Assembly: GCF_026016445.1 (NCBI RefSeq)
Contig: NZ_CP096147.1
Coordinates: 1,462,501-1,526,500, forward strand
Source: Cognatishimia activa
GTDB lineage: Bacteria; Pseudomonadota; Alphaproteobacteria; Rhodobacterales; Rhodobacteraceae
Direction: 5' to 3'
DNA: 64,000 nt
The position numbers were made by a program, and so were the translations under genes. Shown in pieces: positions 43,834 to 53,722 of this stretch; within the stretch, counting starts at the first letter, position 1; the number at the start of each line of letters is the position of its first letter. The notes beneath the pieces are model-generated. The model was not told the DNA's origin. It saw nothing but the letters and a program-made list of their open reading frames with translations, and did no database searches.

Positions 43834-45138
43834 ATGATCCCACGCTATTCCCGCCCTGATATGGTTGCCATCTGGTCGCCAGAAACAAAGTTCAAAATCT
43901 GGTACGAGATCGAAGCACACGCCTGTGACGCGCAGGCTGATCTGGGTGTGATTCCGCGTGAAAATGCAGACGCAGTTTGGAAAGCCAAAGACGTAGACTT
44001 TGATGTGGCACGCATCGACGAGATCGAAGCTGTCACGAAACACGACGTCATCGCCTTCCTCACCCACCTTGCGGAACATGTTGGCTCTGAAGAAGCGCGT
44101 TTTGTGCATCAGGGCATGACTTCTTCTGATGTTCTGGACACCTGCCTGAACGTGCAGCTGGTGCGTTCTGCGGATATCCTGATCAAGGATATGGAAGGCC
44201 TGCTGGCTGCGCTGAAAAAACGCGCAATTGAGCATAAAGACACTGTGCGCGTTGGTCGCTCGCACGGCATCCACGCTGAACCAACCACAATGGGTCTGAC
44301 ATTCGCGCGTTTCTACGCGGAAATGGACCGAAACCTTAATCGTCTGAAAGCAGCCCGCGAAGAAATCGCAACCGGCGCGATCTCCGGCGCGGTTGGTACC
44401 TTCGCCAACATCGACCCAGCAGTGGAAGAGCATGTTTGTGAGAAACTGGGCCTCAAGCCAGAACCGATTTCCACTCAGGTGATCCCGCGTGACCGTCATG
44501 CCATGTTCTTTGCTGTGTTGGGTGTGATTGCTTCTTCCATCGAAAACGTCGCAATTGAAATCCGCCACATGCAGCGCACTGAAGTGCTGGAAGGCGCTGA
44601 ATTCTTCTCTATGGGCCAAAAAGGCTCTTCTGCGATGCCGCACAAAAAGAACCCTGTTCTGACAGAAAACCTGACAGGTCTGGCGCGTCTGGTCCGCTCT
44701 GCTGTGATCCCGGCGATGGAAAACGTCGCCCTGTGGCACGAGCGTGACATTTCCCACTCTTCTGTTGAGCGCGCGATTGGTCCAGATGCTTGTGTGACTT
44801 TGGACTTCGCCTTGGCGCGTCTGACTGGTGTGATCGACAAGATGCTCGTGTTCCCAGAGAACATGCTGGACAATATGAACAAGTTCCCAGGTCTGGTGAT
44901 GTCCCAGCGCGTGCTGCTGGCTCTGACCCAAGCTGGCGTGTCCCGTGAAGACGCTTACGTCATGGTGCAGCGCAACGCGCTGAAAGTTTGGGAATTCCGC
45001 ACAGACTTCCGCGAAGAGCTGCTGGCGGACGGCGATGTCGTCAAAGCTCTGGGTGAGGAAGGCATCAACGAGAAGTTCAACATGGACTACCACACCAAAC
45101 ACGTCGACACGATTTTCAAACGCGTCTTTGGTGAGTAA
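43834..45138 (+). CDS. purB: adenylosuccinate lyase
   Basis: 434 residues from MIPRYSRPDMVAIWSPETKF. The fumarase/aspartase signature GSSAMPHKKNP, the conserved HQGMTSSDVLDTCLNVQL and GRSHGIHAEPTTMG are present. It splits adenylosuccinate and SAICAR in purine synthesis. The in-frame codons upstream (43762) lie in the divergent promoter region and are not used here. Confidence 0.97.
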   Translation: MIPRYSRPDMVAIWSPETKFKIWYEIEAHACDAQADLGVIPRENADAVWKAKDVDFDVARIDEIEAVTKHDVIAFLTHLAEHVGSEEARFVHQGMTSSDVLDTCLNVQLVRSADILIKDMEGLLAALKKRAIEHKDTVRVGRSHGIHAEPTTMGLTFARFYAEMDRNLNRLKAAREEIATGAISGAVGTFANIDPAVEEHVCEKLGLKPEPISTQVIPRDRHAMFFAVLGVIASSIENVAIEIRHMQRTEVLEGAEFFSMGQKGSSAMPHKKNPVLTENLTGLARLVRSAVIPAMENVALWHERDISHSSVERAIGPDACVTLDFALARLTGVIDKMLVFPENMLDNMNKFPGLVMSQRVLLALTQAGVSREDAYVMVQRNALKVWEFRTDFREELLADGDVVKALGEEGINEKFNMDYHTKHVDTIFKRVFGE

Positions 45139-45159
45139 TCCTTAGCTTAAGTGAATATA

Positions 45160-45192
45160 AGAAAGGCCCGTGCATTCGCCGGGCCTTTTTCT
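45160..45192 (+). terminator. intrinsic terminator of purB
   Basis: Stem AAAGGCCCG/CGGGCCTTT with a nine-base loop and TTCTTTT; also usable on the minus strand by the DUF1223 gene. Confidence 0.85.
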
Positions 45193-45209
45193 TTTGATAT
45201 CAAGACGTT

Positions 45210-45923
45210 CTATCGCAATTCAGCGGCGGCCAGGATCGGTCCAAAACCTTTGCGTTGAACAATCACGACCACTGGCGCATCGCCGGGGACATTTGCGGTC
45301 AGGGTTTTCGCGCGTCGCGCGTTCCAGTCGCCAATCGTTTCCCAATGGGTGACGATATTGTGGTAATCCAGCGTCCGGCCCGCGTTTTCGCCACGGCGAA
45401 TGTTGCGTGTTTCTTTCTTGGAATAGCGCACCAATTGCACGACCATCGGATCGCGCTGGTTGCTCTCGCTATCCAGTTTGATTGTCAGACGATCCCCGTT
45501 GCGTGTGATCGCCAGATCGATGTGAGCGCCGTCTGACCTATGTTTTGCAAGGTTTTTGCGCACCTCAGACGGGCGATTGCCAACCACGTGATCTACACCA
45601 CCAATCACCATCTGTGGGGTATAAATCGAACGTTTCTGAGCTGCCTGTGCATACCCGCGCTGTCGTTTGGTATAGGCGGGGCTCGCAAAATCATCTTTCC
45701 AGCCGATATAATCCCAATAATCCACATGCAACGCCAAGGCGATGATATCATCGCGGCCCACGAGTTCTTTACCAAAATAGGCATCTGCGGGCGGGCAGCT
45801 GCTGCAGCCCTGCGAGGTATAGAGTTCAACAACAACCGGGTGCTCACCGGCATTGGCTAAAGAGCCGAAAACGCTGGCCATTGAAAACGCCGCGATCCCA
45901 ACCCATCGCTTAAATGCTGTCAT
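45210..45923 (-). CDS. DUF1223 family secreted thioredoxin-like protein
   Basis: About 237 residues from MTAFKRWVGIAAFSMASVFGSLANA, a signal peptide. The body begins VVVELYTSQGCSSCPPADAYF, with a CSSC pair as in thioredoxin folds, then LALHVDYWDYIGWKDDFASPAYTKRQRGYAQ, conserved in DUF1223. Likely periplasmic with a redox-type role, not established for the family. Start codons further upstream are in the intergenic region. Confidence 0.88.
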   Translation of the reverse strand: MTAFKRWVGIAAFSMASVFGSLANAGEHPVVVELYTSQGCSSCPPADAYFGKELVGRDDIIALALHVDYWDYIGWKDDFASPAYTKRQRGYAQAAQKRSIYTPQMVIGGVDHVVGNRPSEVRKNLAKHRSDGAHIDLAITRNGDRLTIKLDSESNQRDPMVVQLVRYSKKETRNIRRGENAGRTLDYHNIVTHWETIGDWNARRAKTLTANVPGDAPVVVIVQRKGFGPILAAAELR

Positions 45924-46124
45924 CCCAAAACCTTCCACAATTATGGTGTTTCTCATGCTTAGAACGAAAGGTGATGAAACGCCAATCAACGAATTGCGAG
46001 GAGATGTTAGAATTAATTTGAGATGACATCGGCGCCTATTGGGATGCAAAATCACCAAACAACCACCATGCTATCTGACATTGATGCAAATTTTACATTC
46101 ACCTGATTCAAGAGATAACGCTTT

Positions 46125-46664
46125 ATGACTGAGACCACCAAAACACCACAATGTTGGGCTTGCGGCACCGACCTTAAGTCAATCGATCAAAAAGCCTGTC
46201 AAAATTGCGATCGCTGGCAAAAACTTCCATGGAAATACATCACAATTTCAAACTCTGCTGTCGCAGTGATTGCTGCCATAATCAGCACCGGGGTTGCGAT
46301 CATGGCTGTGAGGTCAGATTACATCGAAAAAAGTAACTTCAATTACATATTCGCAGGAAGGTCCATCATTGAAGCAAGCGGAAACCTTGGAATCCGCGTA
46401 CAGAATTATAGCAAGAACAGCTTTACGACTGCCGATTCAGCTTCCTGCGTTTTGCTTGGCAACAAAAACCAAACTTATGATCTGAAACTGCCAGACCGAT
46501 GGCGTTTCTTTCCCGCTGCCATGAGTTCGGAGGTATCCGATCGGTATTTTGTTCCAGACGGTCAAGTGACACTGGCAAAAGGCGAAGTTTATAAGTGCAC
46601 CATTGAGCTTGAAAATATCAACGGTTTCAAATCATTGGCCAAATTCACTGCGGAGGTATACTAA
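46125..46664 (+). CDS. zinc-ribbon membrane protein of unknown function
   Basis: 179 residues. The N-terminus has two CxxC pairs, CWACGTDL and CQNCDRWQ, a zinc-ribbon pattern. A membrane segment follows (SNSAVAVIAAIISTGVAIMAV), then a beta-rich outer part (IIEASGNLGIRVQNYSKNSFTTADSASCVLLGNKNQTY). The ribbon would face the cytoplasm. I know no named family. The gene is AT-rich compared with its neighbours and lies between minus-strand genes, suggesting that it is a newcomer. Confidence 0.6.
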   Translation: MTETTKTPQCWACGTDLKSIDQKACQNCDRWQKLPWKYITISNSAVAVIAAIISTGVAIMAVRSDYIEKSNFNYIFAGRSIIEASGNLGIRVQNYSKNSFTTADSASCVLLGNKNQTYDLKLPDRWRFFPAAMSSEVSDRYFVPDGQVTLAKGEVYKCTIELENINGFKSLAKFTAEVY

Positions 46665-46721
46665 GGCCAATAGCGCCCGGTTCACAATCAGGCGTGCCCA
46701 AGGCACAGAGCTTGATAGCGC

Positions 46722-47252
46722 TCATTGTGCGTCTAGGATCGGTCTCAAACGGTTTTCGAGCTCGCGTTGCACCAAAGGCCCTGCGATGCGCAGCAGAACT
46801 TTACCGTCCCCATCAATCAAATAAGTCTCTGGCACGCCGTAGACGCCCCAATTCAACGCCATCTTGCCATTGGCGTCAGCCCCCCCCTTGGCAAATGGAT
46901 TGCCCAGCTCTTCCAAGAAGGCTGCACCGTTCTGAGCGTTATCTTTGTAGTTTACGCCCATGATCTCGATGCCTTCGTTCCGCAATTGCATCAAAGTCGG
47001 GTGTTCTGCACGGCATGGGGCACACCAGGAGGCCCAGAAATTCACGAGTTTCAGATTACCATCGCGCAGATCAGCATCGGTAAAGGCTTCCAGAAACCCC
47101 AGCTCTGACACGACCACTGCGGGCGCTTCACGGCCCACCATGGCGCTTGGCAGCTCATCAGGATTATCCCTCTGCATGCCAAAGAAAAACAGCGCTGCAA
47201 GGCCTGCAAAAATGGCAGGCGGCGCGATCATAAGTGGAGAGACTTTAGCCAT
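46722..47252 (-). CDS. ccmG: thiol:disulfide interchange protein CcmG/DsbE
   Basis: 176 residues with an N-terminal anchor (LMIAPPAIFAGLAALFFFG) and a thioredoxin domain: LVNFWASWCAPCRAEHPTLMQL with active CxxC, MGVNYKDNAQNGAAFLEELGNPF, and GVYGVPETYLIDGDGKVLLRIAGPL with cis-Pro. It reduces apocytochrome c. It overlaps ccmD by eight bases. Confidence 0.95.
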   Translation of the reverse strand: MAKVSPLMIAPPAIFAGLAALFFFGMQRDNPDELPSAMVGREAPAVVVSELGFLEAFTDADLRDGNLKLVNFWASWCAPCRAEHPTLMQLRNEGIEIMGVNYKDNAQNGAAFLEELGNPFAKGGADANGKMALNWGVYGVPETYLIDGDGKVLLRIAGPLVQRELENRLRPILDAQ

Positions 47253-47394
47253 CTTTGCGCTCCACTTTCTGAAGGTCTTTCTTCGCTTTTCGAGACGCTC
47301 TGAGGCTCATCCAGACCAAGCCAATCAATAGTACGATCGACGCGCCATAGGCGGACAGCACGGTAGCCGCGTATTTGCCAAGATCAGGGATCAT
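47245..47394 (-). CDS. ccmD: haem exporter protein CcmD
   Basis: 49 residues, too short for a simple length cut: MIPDLGKYAATVLSAYGASIVLLIGLVWMSLRASRKAKKDLQKVERKDG. One membrane helix preceded by YAATVLSAYGA and followed by a basic tail is typical of CcmD, which releases holo-CcmE. It overlaps ccmC and ccmG. Confidence 0.92.
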   Translation of the reverse strand: MIPDLGKYAATVLSAYGASIVLLIGLVWMSLRASRKAKKDLQKVERKDG

Positions 47395-48143
47395 GCCAGT
47401 TGCTCCCGTGCAATCAAAGCCGCGGTACGGCGTTTGCGGATTTCGGTTCGGGTGCGCAAAAGGGTCAGCGCAAGGAAGAACAGAATGAAGCCCGCGATAC
47501 AGATAAAAAGCGGCACAGCAAAAACGTTGCTGACCTTTTCTTCGGTGTCTGTTCCGGTGACGGCCCCTGCCCGCAACACAGATGCGCCTTGGTGTAAGCC
47601 TTGGTTCCAGAAATTCACTGCATAGCGGCTGAGAACAGCAAAGACGGTTCCGACTAGGCAGAGAACGGCTGTCAGATCCGCTGCTGTGTCAGGGCTTTCA
47701 ATGGCCTCCCAGAGGGCGATGTAGCCAAGATAGAAGAGGAATAAGATCAAGAAAGATGTCAGCCGGGGATCCCAGACCCACCATGTGCCCCACATGGGCT
47801 CTCCCCAGATGGCGCCGGTGACCAGTGCGATCATGGTCATCACAGCGCCAACCGGCGCTGCGGCTTTCGCTACCAAGGCTGAAACATGATGGCGTCGAAT
47901 GAACCAGACCAGCGAAGCCACCAGCATCACAAACCACGCATTGATCGCGACCAAAGCGGATGGCACATGCAGATAGATGATTTTTACAGTGGACCCCTGA
48001 CGGAAATCGTCGGGTGTTAGAAAGAAGCCCCAGAAAATGCCGATCACCATGCAGAGGCCAGCCGCCACAGCAACCACAGGCATCACGCGGTCGGTCAACC
48101 GCATGAATTTTACCGGATTCGCATATTCCCAAATCGATGCCAT
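47391..48143 (-). CDS. ccmC: haem exporter/interaction protein CcmC
   Basis: 250 residues and six membrane segments. The tryptophan-rich signature GTWWVWDPRLTSFLILFL is complete, and the His residues in IYLHVPSALVAINAW and RYAVNFWNQGLHQGAS flank it. CcmC loads haem onto CcmE. It overlaps ccmD by four bases. Confidence 0.96.
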   Translation of the reverse strand: MASIWEYANPVKFMRLTDRVMPVVAVAAGLCMVIGIFWGFFLTPDDFRQGSTVKIIYLHVPSALVAINAWFVMLVASLVWFIRRHHVSALVAKAAAPVGAVMTMIALVTGAIWGEPMWGTWWVWDPRLTSFLILFLFYLGYIALWEAIESPDTAADLTAVLCLVGTVFAVLSRYAVNFWNQGLHQGASVLRAGAVTGTDTEEKVSNVFAVPLFICIAGFILFFLALTLLRTRTEIRKRRTAALIAREQLA

Positions 48144-48235
48144 GGTGTCTCTTTACGCTGCTTTCCTGTCCATATGCACCTCACATCTCAGAGAGAGAAG
48201 TGCGTCACATTGATCCCAATCAACTCGTATCGTTC

Positions 48236-48892
48236 CTAGCGCAAATTGATGCGCAAGACCAAGGCACTGACAAAGGGCAAGATGGCGATCACCGCCAGTG
48301 AAATGCCCGCCAGCAAGGCCAAAGGCCCATTGACTGCCAATCCCTCGGTGCCACGCCGCGCAACCTCTGCGCCAAAGATCAGCGTTGGCACATATAACGG
48401 CAGCACCAAGAGCGATAGCAAAAGACCACCGCGTTTGATACCAACGGTCAAAGCTGCACCGAATGTGCCAATTACAGATAGGGCTGGTGTGCCCAACAGC
48501 AAGGAGGTGATCAGCCAGACATAGCCGCTTTCCGGCAGGCTGAGGAGAAGCCCCAAAATCGGAGCGGCCAACGTCAGCGGCAGGCCTGTTGTGAGCCAAT
48601 GTGCCAGTGCTTTCACGGCACAGACTGCTTCTAAAGGTAGTGGAGATGTTGCGAGCAGATCAAGCGATCCGTCTTCCCAATCGAGGGCAAATATCCGGTC
48701 AAGCGACAGAAGGCAGGCCAGCAAAGCTCCAAGCCAGAGAACCCCCGCCGCGATTTTTGACAGGAGATCGTTTTCAGGCCCGACACCAAAAGGCACCAGG
48801 ATGGCGACGATCAGAAAAAAGGCCAATCCTAGTCCAAATCCGCCACCGGAGCGGAAGGACAATTTGAGGTCTCTGAGCAGAAGCGCCTTCAT
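48236..48892 (-). CDS. ccmB: haem exporter protein CcmB
   Basis: 218 residues beginning [39 protein letters not shown]. Six hydrophobic segments with [13 protein letters not shown] and [23 protein letters not shown] are typical. Membrane half of the CcmAB ABC transporter. It overlaps ccmA by four bases. Confidence 0.95.
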   Translation of the reverse strand: MKALLLRDLKLSFRSGGGFGLGLAFFLIVAILVPFGVGPENDLLSKIAAGVLWLGALLACLLSLDRIFALDWEDGSLDLLATSPLPLEAVCAVKALAHWLTTGLPLTLAAPILGLLLSLPESGYVWLITSLLLGTPALSVIGTFGAALTVGIKRGGLLLSLLVLPLYVPTLIFGAEVARRGTEGLAVNGPLALLAGISLAVIAILPFVSALVLRINLR

Positions 48893-49506
48893 AGGAACTC
48901 CTCATCAAAGGCTCCGAGAACCTGAGCAGGGTCTGCTTTGAACTCTCCGACATCCAAGGTCGGCGCATCCAAACCCAGATCGATATGCGTGGCGAGCAAA
49001 GCCATGCCACCTGTAGCCAGATGCGCTTTTACATTCTCTGCAAACTGCGCGACCGAGGCCTGATCAAGGGACACAGTAGGTTCATCCAGAACCCAGATCG
49101 GTCGCCCCGTCACAAGCAAACGCGCCAGACCCAGGCGGCGTTTTTGACCTGCTGACAAAGCATGCGCCGGGCGATCCGACAGCGCTTTGAGATCAAATCG
49201 CTCTAAGGCCTCTTCGATATTTGAGGTACCAAAGACATCCGCCCAGAACTGCAGGTTCTCTGTGACCGTCAGGCTTGCCTTCAAGCCATCAGAATGCGCG
49301 GCATAGGCGATGGCGTCATCATCGCAGCGAACCTCGCCTTCAACGGCGGGCTGCAATCCAGCAATCGTACGCAGCAGGGTGGTTTTGCCTGAACCATTTG
49401 GCCCGCGCAAAATCAGCGCCTCGCCTGCAGAGATCGAAAAACTGACCCCGGCCAGCAAAGGCACCCCGGCCCGCGCGACTGTTAAGTTTTTAACGGATAG
49501 GCTCAA
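48889..49506 (-). CDS. ccmA: haem exporter ATPase CcmA
   Basis: 205 residues. Walker A is [19 protein letters not shown], the signature motif [15 protein letters not shown] and Walker [13 protein letters not shown]. It energises release of haem-loaded CcmE with CcmB. First of the ccmABCDG run, with the Mth938-like gene three bases downstream. Confidence 0.96.
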   Translation of the reverse strand: MSLSVKNLTVARAGVPLLAGVSFSISAGEALILRGPNGSGKTTLLRTIAGLQPAVEGEVRCDDDAIAYAAHSDGLKASLTVTENLQFWADVFGTSNIEEALERFDLKALSDRPAHALSAGQKRRLGLARLLVTGRPIWVLDEPTVSLDQASVAQFAENVKAHLATGGMALLATHIDLGLDAPTLDVGEFKADPAQVLGAFDEEFL

Positions 49507-49509
49507 GGC

Positions 49510-49869
49510 TCAGGCACTCACCGGTAGGATGGCGGCAGCCACGCGGCGGCCTTCGGAAACCAGAACATTGTAGGTCCGGCAAGCGCTGTCTGTCTTCATG
49601 ACTTCCACGCCGATGCCCGCCTCTTCTAAGGCCCTGCGAAAGTCGGCTGGTGCGTGACGCAGATCCGATCCGGTGCCGAGCAGTATGAAATCAAGCTTAT
49701 CGGACAGCGCGAGGATTGCCTCGGTGTCGTCCGTCCCGGTCCAATGGCTCGCCCCTTCGGCGTGTACTATCGTAGGTGCCGCGATCACCTCGCCTGCAAC
49801 GCGGACAAAATCCGGGCCGTAGCTTTCGATGGGCTGGGCATCAGCGTATTGGATCTCGGTCAGTATCAT
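49510..49869 (-). CDS. Mth938 domain (DUF498) protein
   Basis: About 119 residues from MILTEIQYADAQPIESYGPDFVRVAGE, with LDFILLGTGSDLRHAPADFRRALEEAGIGVEVMKTDSACRTYNVLVSEGRRVAAAILP. That is the NDUFAF3/Mth938 fold; the last part is the conserved region. In alphaproteobacteria the gene often lies near secDF, as here. Its role (perhaps complex I assembly, by likeness to NDUFAF3) is inference. Confidence 0.88.
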   Translation of the reverse strand: MILTEIQYADAQPIESYGPDFVRVAGEVIAAPTIVHAEGASHWTGTDDTEAILALSDKLDFILLGTGSDLRHAPADFRRALEEAGIGVEVMKTDSACRTYNVLVSEGRRVAAAILPVSA

Positions 49870-49894
49870 GGGGCATCCTTCGTCCCAACCACGG

Positions 49895-50650
49895 TTAATC
49901 CCAGATCGGCAGGCCAGTCGCAACCGCCAGCGCAATCACCAGATAAGCCATTGTTCGATACGTCTTTTCGTATTTCGGGTCAAACATCCCCTGCCCGACA
50001 CGAGCCGTCAGGAAATATGGCACCGCCAAAAACAGACCCAGAGCAACCATCTGCCATGTGATTAGCCCGCCAATGGTCATATTGGCCACGATCACCACGT
50101 CCAACATGGCGAGAAATAAGATGGTGTTGGCCCGCACGATCTCTGCCCGAGAGCCGTTGGCGAGATAAAACAGAATGACCGCTGGCCCTGTCAGCCCGGT
50201 CATGCCGCCAATCGCCCCCCCGGCTGCCCCAATGCCCAACAGGCGTTTCATATCGATGCGCCCGCGATAGCGCCATCCCAGCACTAGAGCAGACAACATG
50301 GCAAAGGCGATGACTGCCGCGGTCCAGCGGATTGCGTCCTGCGGCAGCTGTGTCATGACCCAAAGGCCAAGTGGGACAGTTAGGATGGCAGCGCCGCCAA
50401 GGATCGAGACGTCTTTGACTTCAGCCACCTTCAGGGCGCGTGGCAGCAAGGCGGCGGAGCCTCCAAAGCCCACAAGCATCGTGATCGCAATCACATCAGC
50501 TGCTGGCAGAAAGATATTGGCAACCGGGACAAAGATCAGCGCGGTGCCAAAACCGGTAAAGCCGCGGACAATGCCCGCGACTGAAATGGTCAAGACCAGC
50601 CAAACCAGCCCTGGCGTGGCCAGGACCGATGTTAGGATGTCAGGCGTCAA
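49895..50650 (-). CDS. TSUP family (TauE/SafE) permease
   Basis: About 251 residues with some eight hydrophobic segments. VRGFTGFGTALIFVPV and GIGAAGGAIGGMTGLTGPAVILFYLANG are the duplicated TSUP signatures. It probably exports or imports sulfonate- or sulfite-type anions. The first in-frame codon is TTG at 50650, overlapping the stop of secF by eleven bases; the true start is uncertain. Confidence 0.88.
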   Translation of the reverse strand: MTPDILTSVLATPGLVWLVLTISVAGIVRGFTGFGTALIFVPVANIFLPAADVIAITMLVGFGGSAALLPRALKVAEVKDVSILGGAAILTVPLGLWVMTQLPQDAIRWTAAVIAFAMLSALVLGWRYRGRIDMKRLLGIGAAGGAIGGMTGLTGPAVILFYLANGSRAEIVRANTILFLAMLDVVIVANMTIGGLITWQMVALGLFLAVPYFLTARVGQGMFDPKYEKTYRTMAYLVIALAVATGLPIWD

Positions 50651-51608
50651 CGTTGGCGAATTGGTTTCCTGAATTATTGTCAGGCTTAGACCAATCCCGC
50701 TTTACGCCCAGTTTCAGCAGCGCCGTCGACGCAACAAAGACAGAGCTATAAGTACCCACAATAACCCCCCAAATCATGGCAAAGACAAAACCACGAATAA
50801 CATCTCCGCCCAGAACGAATAGGGCCAGAAGCGCGAGCAATGTGGTGACAGATGTCATCACGGTCCGGCTGAGGGTTTCATTGATCGAGAGGTTCAGAAC
50901 CTCTTGCAGGTCCCGCTTTTTATAGCGGCGCAGGTTTTCGCGCACACGGTCAAATACAACAACGGTGTCGTTCAGCGAGTAGCCCACGATGGTCAGAAGT
51001 GCTGCGATAATGGCTAGATCAAATTTGATTTGCAGAACCGAGAAAATGCCAATGGTCAGAATGACATCATGTACCAGAGCGGCAACCGCACCGACAGCAA
51101 ATTGCCACTCAAAACGCAACCAGATGTAAATCAGAACCGCGCCAATCGCCAAAAGAACAGCAATCACCGCTGTCTGGATCAGCTCTCCCGAAACTTTAGG
51201 GCCAACGGATTCAACCGAAACAAAGGTGATGTCGGGTGCAACCTGCAGCAAAGCCGCATTCACGCTGTCCACAACATCCACAGTGACGGATTCCTGCCCT
51301 TCCTGCGCCTGAATGCGGATCATGGTGACGTTCTGATCTTCTTCAAAGGTCGGATCAAACACTTCGGTGATCGATACATCCCCCAGACCAAGTGGCGCAA
51401 TCGCGTCGCGATAGTCACCAACAACAACCGTCTGCGCGCTTTCAGTACGGATGGTTGTACCGCCCCGGAAATCGATGCCAAAGTTCAGGCCCTGGATCAG
51501 GAAAAAGGCAATGGATGCCACGATCAGAATCGATGAAAATCCGATAGAAATCTTAGTCTTACCGAAGAAATCCCAAGCGGTTTCTTTAGGAACAAGTCTC
51601 AGGCGCAT
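50640..51608 (-). CDS. secF: protein translocase subunit SecF
   Basis: 322 residues. Opening MRLRLVPKETAWDFFGKTKISIGFSSILIVASI, then LNFGIDFRGGTTI, and the helical core QFAVGAVAALVHDVILTIGIF, TIVGYSLNDTVVVFDRVREN. Six membrane helices with SecD form the translocation motor. Placed two bases after secD. Confidence 0.97.
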   Translation of the reverse strand: MRLRLVPKETAWDFFGKTKISIGFSSILIVASIAFFLIQGLNFGIDFRGGTTIRTESAQTVVVGDYRDAIAPLGLGDVSITEVFDPTFEEDQNVTMIRIQAQEGQESVTVDVVDSVNAALLQVAPDITFVSVESVGPKVSGELIQTAVIAVLLAIGAVLIYIWLRFEWQFAVGAVAALVHDVILTIGIFSVLQIKFDLAIIAALLTIVGYSLNDTVVVFDRVRENLRRYKKRDLQEVLNLSINETLSRTVMTSVTTLLALLALFVLGGDVIRGFVFAMIWGVIVGTYSSVFVASTALLKLGVKRDWSKPDNNSGNQFANVDA

Positions 51609-51610
51609 CT

Positions 51611-53272
51611 TTACACCTCCAAGGTTTTCGGACGGCGGCGTTCATACCAGATCACAACCATCAAACGGGTGACAAAGATCGCAGTGAAGACGGATGTCAT
51701 GATGCCTGCGCCCAGCGTGATCGCAAAGCCGCGCACCGGACCAGAGCCCATCGCAAAAAGGATCACAGCGGTGATGAAAGTGGTGATATTGGCGTCGATA
51801 ATCGCACTCAGCGCCTTTTCATAACCAAGATCAATCGCCCGTGCGACGCCCTTTTTGGATTTCAGCTCTTCTTTGATGCGTTCAAAAACCAGCACGTTGG
51901 CATCAACCGCCATACCAATGGTTAAGACGATCCCTGCGATACCCGGCAGGGTCAGCGTCGCGCCGATCAGCGAGAGCAATCCAAAGATCAGGCCAACGTT
52001 GATGATCAACGCGATATTGGCAAAAACACCAAATGTGCCATAGCTGAGGAACATGAAAATAAGCACCGCGCCGAAGGCAACAAGACATGCGATGCGGCCT
52101 GCTTCGATGCTGTCTTGACCCAGTTCTGGGCCGATGGTGCGTTCTTCGAGGAATTCCAAACCTGCTGGCAACGCACCTGCACGCAAGAGAACCGCAAGAT
52201 TAGTGCTTTCTTCCACAGAGAAATTGCCGGTGATGATACCTGAACCGCCCGGAATATGGCTTTGAATGACCGGTGCGCTGATGACTTCGCTGTCTAAGAC
52301 GATAGCGAAAGGAGAACCAATGTTATCCGCTGTGTAGTCGCCAAAGGCGCGCGCGCCTGATGGGTTAAAGCGGAAGGACACGGCTGGGCGGCCGTTTTGG
52401 TCAAAGCTTGGTTGTGCGTCCACCAGTTCTTCGCCACTCACCACGTGAGCGCTTTCAAGGATGTAATAGACGCCCTCTTCATCAAGCGACGGGACAACTT
52501 CGTTGCCAGCGCCAGCTGGGGCGTTTGCATCAGATGCGCGCCCAACCACTGGGTTAAACGTCAATTGCGCAGTTGTGCCGATGATCGCTTTCAATTCGCT
52601 TGCAGAACCGATGCCCGGAACCTGAATCAGGATACGATCTGCGCCCTGGCGTTGAATGGTTGGCTCACGTGTACCTACTTCGTCGATCCGGCGACGAATG
52701 ATCTCAAGCGATTGCTGAACGGTACGCTCATCCGTTGCCAGCTTTTCAGCCTCAGACAGAGTGACAACAATAGTGTCATCTTCAGCAGAGACTACCAGAT
52801 CGGTCGAGCCTGCTCCAGTCAAAGACACAACCGGCTGCGCAAGGCTGCGCACGATGGTCACGGCTTGCTGGATCGCCTCTGGTTTCGAGATTTTTACCCG
52901 CAGTTCTGTTGGATCAGATGGCTGAAGGCGAATGGTGCCGACAGTCGCGCGTTCTTCCCGCAGCAAATTGCGCACATCTGGCCACAGCGATTTGATACGG
53001 GTTTCGTAAACGTCTTCGACTTGAACTTCGGCCAGCAGATGCGCACCACCGCGCAAATCAAGGCCAAGGTTTACAAGCGAAGATGGCAAAACAGACGGCC
53101 ACATCGCCGCCTGCTCTTCCAGACCATTGCCTGAGAAACCCGCTTCGATTGAAGCCGTTGCATCATTGTATGCCTCAACGCGTGGGTAAAACGCGTTGGG
53201 CAATGCGAGAAGCAGACCCAGGGCGCAGACGCTCCAGATCAGAACCCGTTTCCAGAGGGCGATTTGCAGCAT
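51611..53272 (-). CDS. secD: protein translocase subunit SecD
   Basis: 553 residues. MLQIALWKRVLIWSVCALGLLLALPNAF is helix one; a large periplasmic part contains LGLDLRGGAHLLAEVQVED, and the C-terminal helices hold SIEAGRIACLVAFGAVLIFMFLSYGTFG and GIAGIVLTIGMAVDANVLVFERIKEE. Normal length. Works with SecF and YajC in late protein export. Confidence 0.97.
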   Translation of the reverse strand: MLQIALWKRVLIWSVCALGLLLALPNAFYPRVEAYNDATASIEAGFSGNGLEEQAAMWPSVLPSSLVNLGLDLRGGAHLLAEVQVEDVYETRIKSLWPDVRNLLREERATVGTIRLQPSDPTELRVKISKPEAIQQAVTIVRSLAQPVVSLTGAGSTDLVVSAEDDTIVVTLSEAEKLATDERTVQQSLEIIRRRIDEVGTREPTIQRQGADRILIQVPGIGSASELKAIIGTTAQLTFNPVVGRASDANAPAGAGNEVVPSLDEEGVYYILESAHVVSGEELVDAQPSFDQNGRPAVSFRFNPSGARAFGDYTADNIGSPFAIVLDSEVISAPVIQSHIPGGSGIITGNFSVEESTNLAVLLRAGALPAGLEFLEERTIGPELGQDSIEAGRIACLVAFGAVLIFMFLSYGTFGVFANIALIINVGLIFGLLSLIGATLTLPGIAGIVLTIGMAVDANVLVFERIKEELKSKKGVARAIDLGYEKALSAIIDANITTFITAVILFAMGSGPVRGFAITLGAGIMTSVFTAIFVTRLMVVIWYERRRPKTLEV

Positions 53273-53294
53273 ATTGCGCCTGCCTTGCTAAAAG

Positions 53295-53579
53295 TTATTT
53301 GGATTCAACTGGTTCGGTCTTGGAAACGACCTGTGCCAGAGTGGACTGCACAACGCGAACTTTCACGCCTTCAGCCAGCTCAACTTCCAGCTCGTTGTTG
53401 TCTTTGACCTTAACCACTTTGCCGATGATGCCGCCTTGAGTGACAACTTCGTCACCGCGACGCACTGCTGCCACCATGGCCTGATGATCTTTGACCTTCT
53501 TCTGCTGAGGACGGATCAGGAGGAAATACATGATCGCGAAAATCAGAATAAGTGGGATAAACTGGCCGAAAGCTTCCAT
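53295..53579 (-). CDS. yajC: preprotein translocase subunit YajC
   Basis: 94 residues from MEAFGQFIPLILIFAIMYFLLIRPQQKKVKDHQAMV, the classic YajC start: one helix followed by RPQQKK. Then VRRGDEVVTQGGIIGKVVKV. First gene of yajC-secD-secF. Confidence 0.96.
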   Translation of the reverse strand: MEAFGQFIPLILIFAIMYFLLIRPQQKKVKDHQAMVAAVRRGDEVVTQGGIIGKVVKVKDNNELEVELAEGVKVRVVQSTLAQVVSKTEPVESK

Positions 53580-53722
53580 AAGGTTTTGTCCTTGTCTGTG
53601 CGCGCGTGAGTGCCGCGAAATTTGCAGGGAACCTATGTGTCCCTGCCCCCAGATGCAAGACAGTAAAACTTGGGATTGTTGGGCGTTAACAGGTTGATTG
53701 GCAGCAGAACGTCGCGCACTGA

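Noticed and set aside
43792..45102. 436-codon open frame antisense to purB
   Set aside because: Same reasoning: it mirrors the purB codon pattern and has no recognisable motif.
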